Source of the DNA: Daucus carota subsp. sativus
Lineage: Eukaryota; Streptophyta; Magnoliopsida; Apiales; Apiaceae
DNA length: 64,000 nt
Assembly (NCBI RefSeq): GCF_001625215.2
Contig: NC_030387.2
Location: forward strand, 2,074,501 to 2,138,500
Direction: 5' to 3'
Under the pieces are notes generated by a model. The model saw nothing but the letters and a program-made list of their open reading frames with translations, did no database searches and was not told the origin of the DNA. Positions 62,958-64,000 of this stretch are shown one piece after another; the stretch's first letter is position 1, and each line of letters starts with the position of its first letter. A program made the translations under genes and the position numbers.

Positions 62958-64000
62958 TTAAAAATTGGTATTTGAAAGATATTTTGTACCAGCAGCCCAG
63001 TCTGGTGGAACTGCGTCATCGACCACAAGAGATTTCCCTGTCGAGGTAGTAATTTTGAAGCTAAGTGGGCCTTTAGTTTCAGGGCTAACGTCAGCAGTCC
63101 ATGTCGCACCCCAAGAGTTTTTCATCGGGATCCATTGATCAGAGTTTGCAGGCTTGAGCTGCATGGACCTAATGTCACCACCTTCATTTATGCTTTCAAC
63201 TGAACATGCAAAATAGTATGGATTGATTGCTTTGTCGAGTTTAAACGCAATGTTCGCACCCTTATAGTTGCAAGGCGCCCTGAAGTAAACTAAAGGATAT
63301 CAGAAGGTTGAATCAACGAAACCAATCACAAATTACAGATATTGTACCTCTTAATACCTTTTGAATTGGATATCAACTTGTCCTAGATGGCGGAGATTAT
63401 CTTCTTTTCCAGGTTTAGCCATTGCCCCGAAAGCATGGCCACTCAAGTCGAAATGAAATGGTACATTGTTACAGGCTCCAGGACATTCATCTGTGATGGT
63501 CACAGTGATTGGTTGGCCCGAGCATTCTTCAGCTGAGCATTGCACCTGCATAATCAGTTTGTTCATGTCAATATAATCATACATTAATTCAATTATTGTA
63601 GTTAATATATATATACTCCCTCCGTCCTAGAGTTGCACGCATCTCATTGTGATGGGTAGAGGTACTTATTAATTATATTTTTAATTTTTGTTATAAAAGT
63701 ACAGGATCCATATTTTTAACCAAAACAAAAAAAATTAAAATATACTATTTACAAGTACCTCTTCCGAGTATAATGAAATGCGTGAAAAGGTCATAAAATG
63801 GTCATTCTTTTTGGGTTTGATGGAGTATTAAGTTTGAAATGAGAAGAAGATATGTATATCAGTGCAGGGTAATTCACCTCATAACACTGACCACAACCAT
63901 GGCCTGATAAAAAAATATTGGCATTTCCTGCGGCTATCATGCCTGAGTATGGAGGCTGCGCAACTTCATTCTCCAATCCGCATGCTCCTCCTATATACAT
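62958..64000 (-). CDS. Beta-expansin, 5' end beyond the window
   Basis: Expansins loosen plant cell walls by a non-hydrolytic action at acid pH and are secreted. Three exons are visible: 64000-63878 (incomplete at its 5' end), 63545-63358 and 63279-62958. They join in frame. The sequence shows [30 protein letters not shown], the double-psi barrel core with [12 protein letters not shown] and the HFD motif ([17 protein letters not shown]), then the C-terminal carbohydrate-binding module ([46 protein letters not shown]-like VPPDWAAG). The cysteine pattern and the ending NTNF fit EXPB rather than alpha-expansin. The signal peptide and the TWYG region must lie beyond 64000. A Stowaway MITE sits in the intron between the first two visible exons. 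Confidence 0.92.
63616..63825. mobile_element. Stowaway-type MITE in a beta-expansin intron
   Basis: CTCCCTCCGTCCTAGAGTTG starts the element after TA, and GGGTTTGATGGAG ends it before TA. It is 210 bp long and lies within the intron 63546-63877, clear of both splice sites. Confidence 0.75.

Overview
The window is nuclear DNA from a flowering plant, most likely a eudicot. It is AT-rich, its genes are split by many short introns with GT..AG borders, and the spaces between genes are full of plant MITEs (Stowaway, Tourist and Mutator-derived), tRNA-derived SINEs, a Ty3/gypsy relic, a mariner relic and a CACTA terminus. The species cannot be determined from the sequence. No organellar, bacterial or viral replicon is present.

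Layout. 1-2.1 kb: nested Tourist-type MITEs and a Mutator-type MITE. 2.5-17.8 kb: three ordinary genes: a TOM1/TOM3-family seven-helix membrane protein (minus, 11 exons, 292 aa), a long remorin (plus, 4 exons, 415 aa) and a protein with three CCCH zinc fingers (minus, 3 exons, 732 aa). As I remember it, the same three families sit side by side in Arabidopsis (At2g02180, At2g02170, At2g02160), so this looks like an old conserved block. 18-19.1 kb: MITEs. 19.6-26.05 kb: a tandem duplication of about 2.9 kb (two full units and a partial third), each full unit carrying an EG45/plant-natriuretic-peptide-like gene. The first gene is intact. The second has lost its splice acceptor, has a frameshift, and has a Stowaway MITE in its intron. 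26.2-29.7 kb: transposon debris (SINE, Tourist MITE, gypsy integrase relic, hAT-like element). 30.1-31.0 kb: a single-exon TPR protein, probably plastid-targeted.

31.2-54.7 kb: two tandem minus-strand copies of a very large gene family that joins two different superfamily 1 helicases (a Upf1/Sen1-like module, then a UvrD-like module) to a long C-terminal helical TPR-like region. The upstream copy (42767-54742) can be read through 14 exons as an intact 2837-aa protein. The downstream copy keeps both helicases but its C-terminal exon is wrecked by a 2-bp deletion, a 773-bp insert carrying a piece of a PPR gene, and two large deletions; its reading frame ends at about 2023 aa. This locus is the most interesting part of the window.

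55-62.9 kb: repeats, including a decayed plant mariner-like transposase with duplicated DLN-motif exons, a 164-bp tandem repeat, a CACTA terminus and a 225-240 bp direct repeat. 62.96-64.0 kb: the 3' part of a beta-expansin gene (minus), whose first exon lies beyond the window edge and which has a Stowaway MITE in an intron. Exon borders were set by hand from GT/AG sites, reading phase and family similarity; no transcript data were available.
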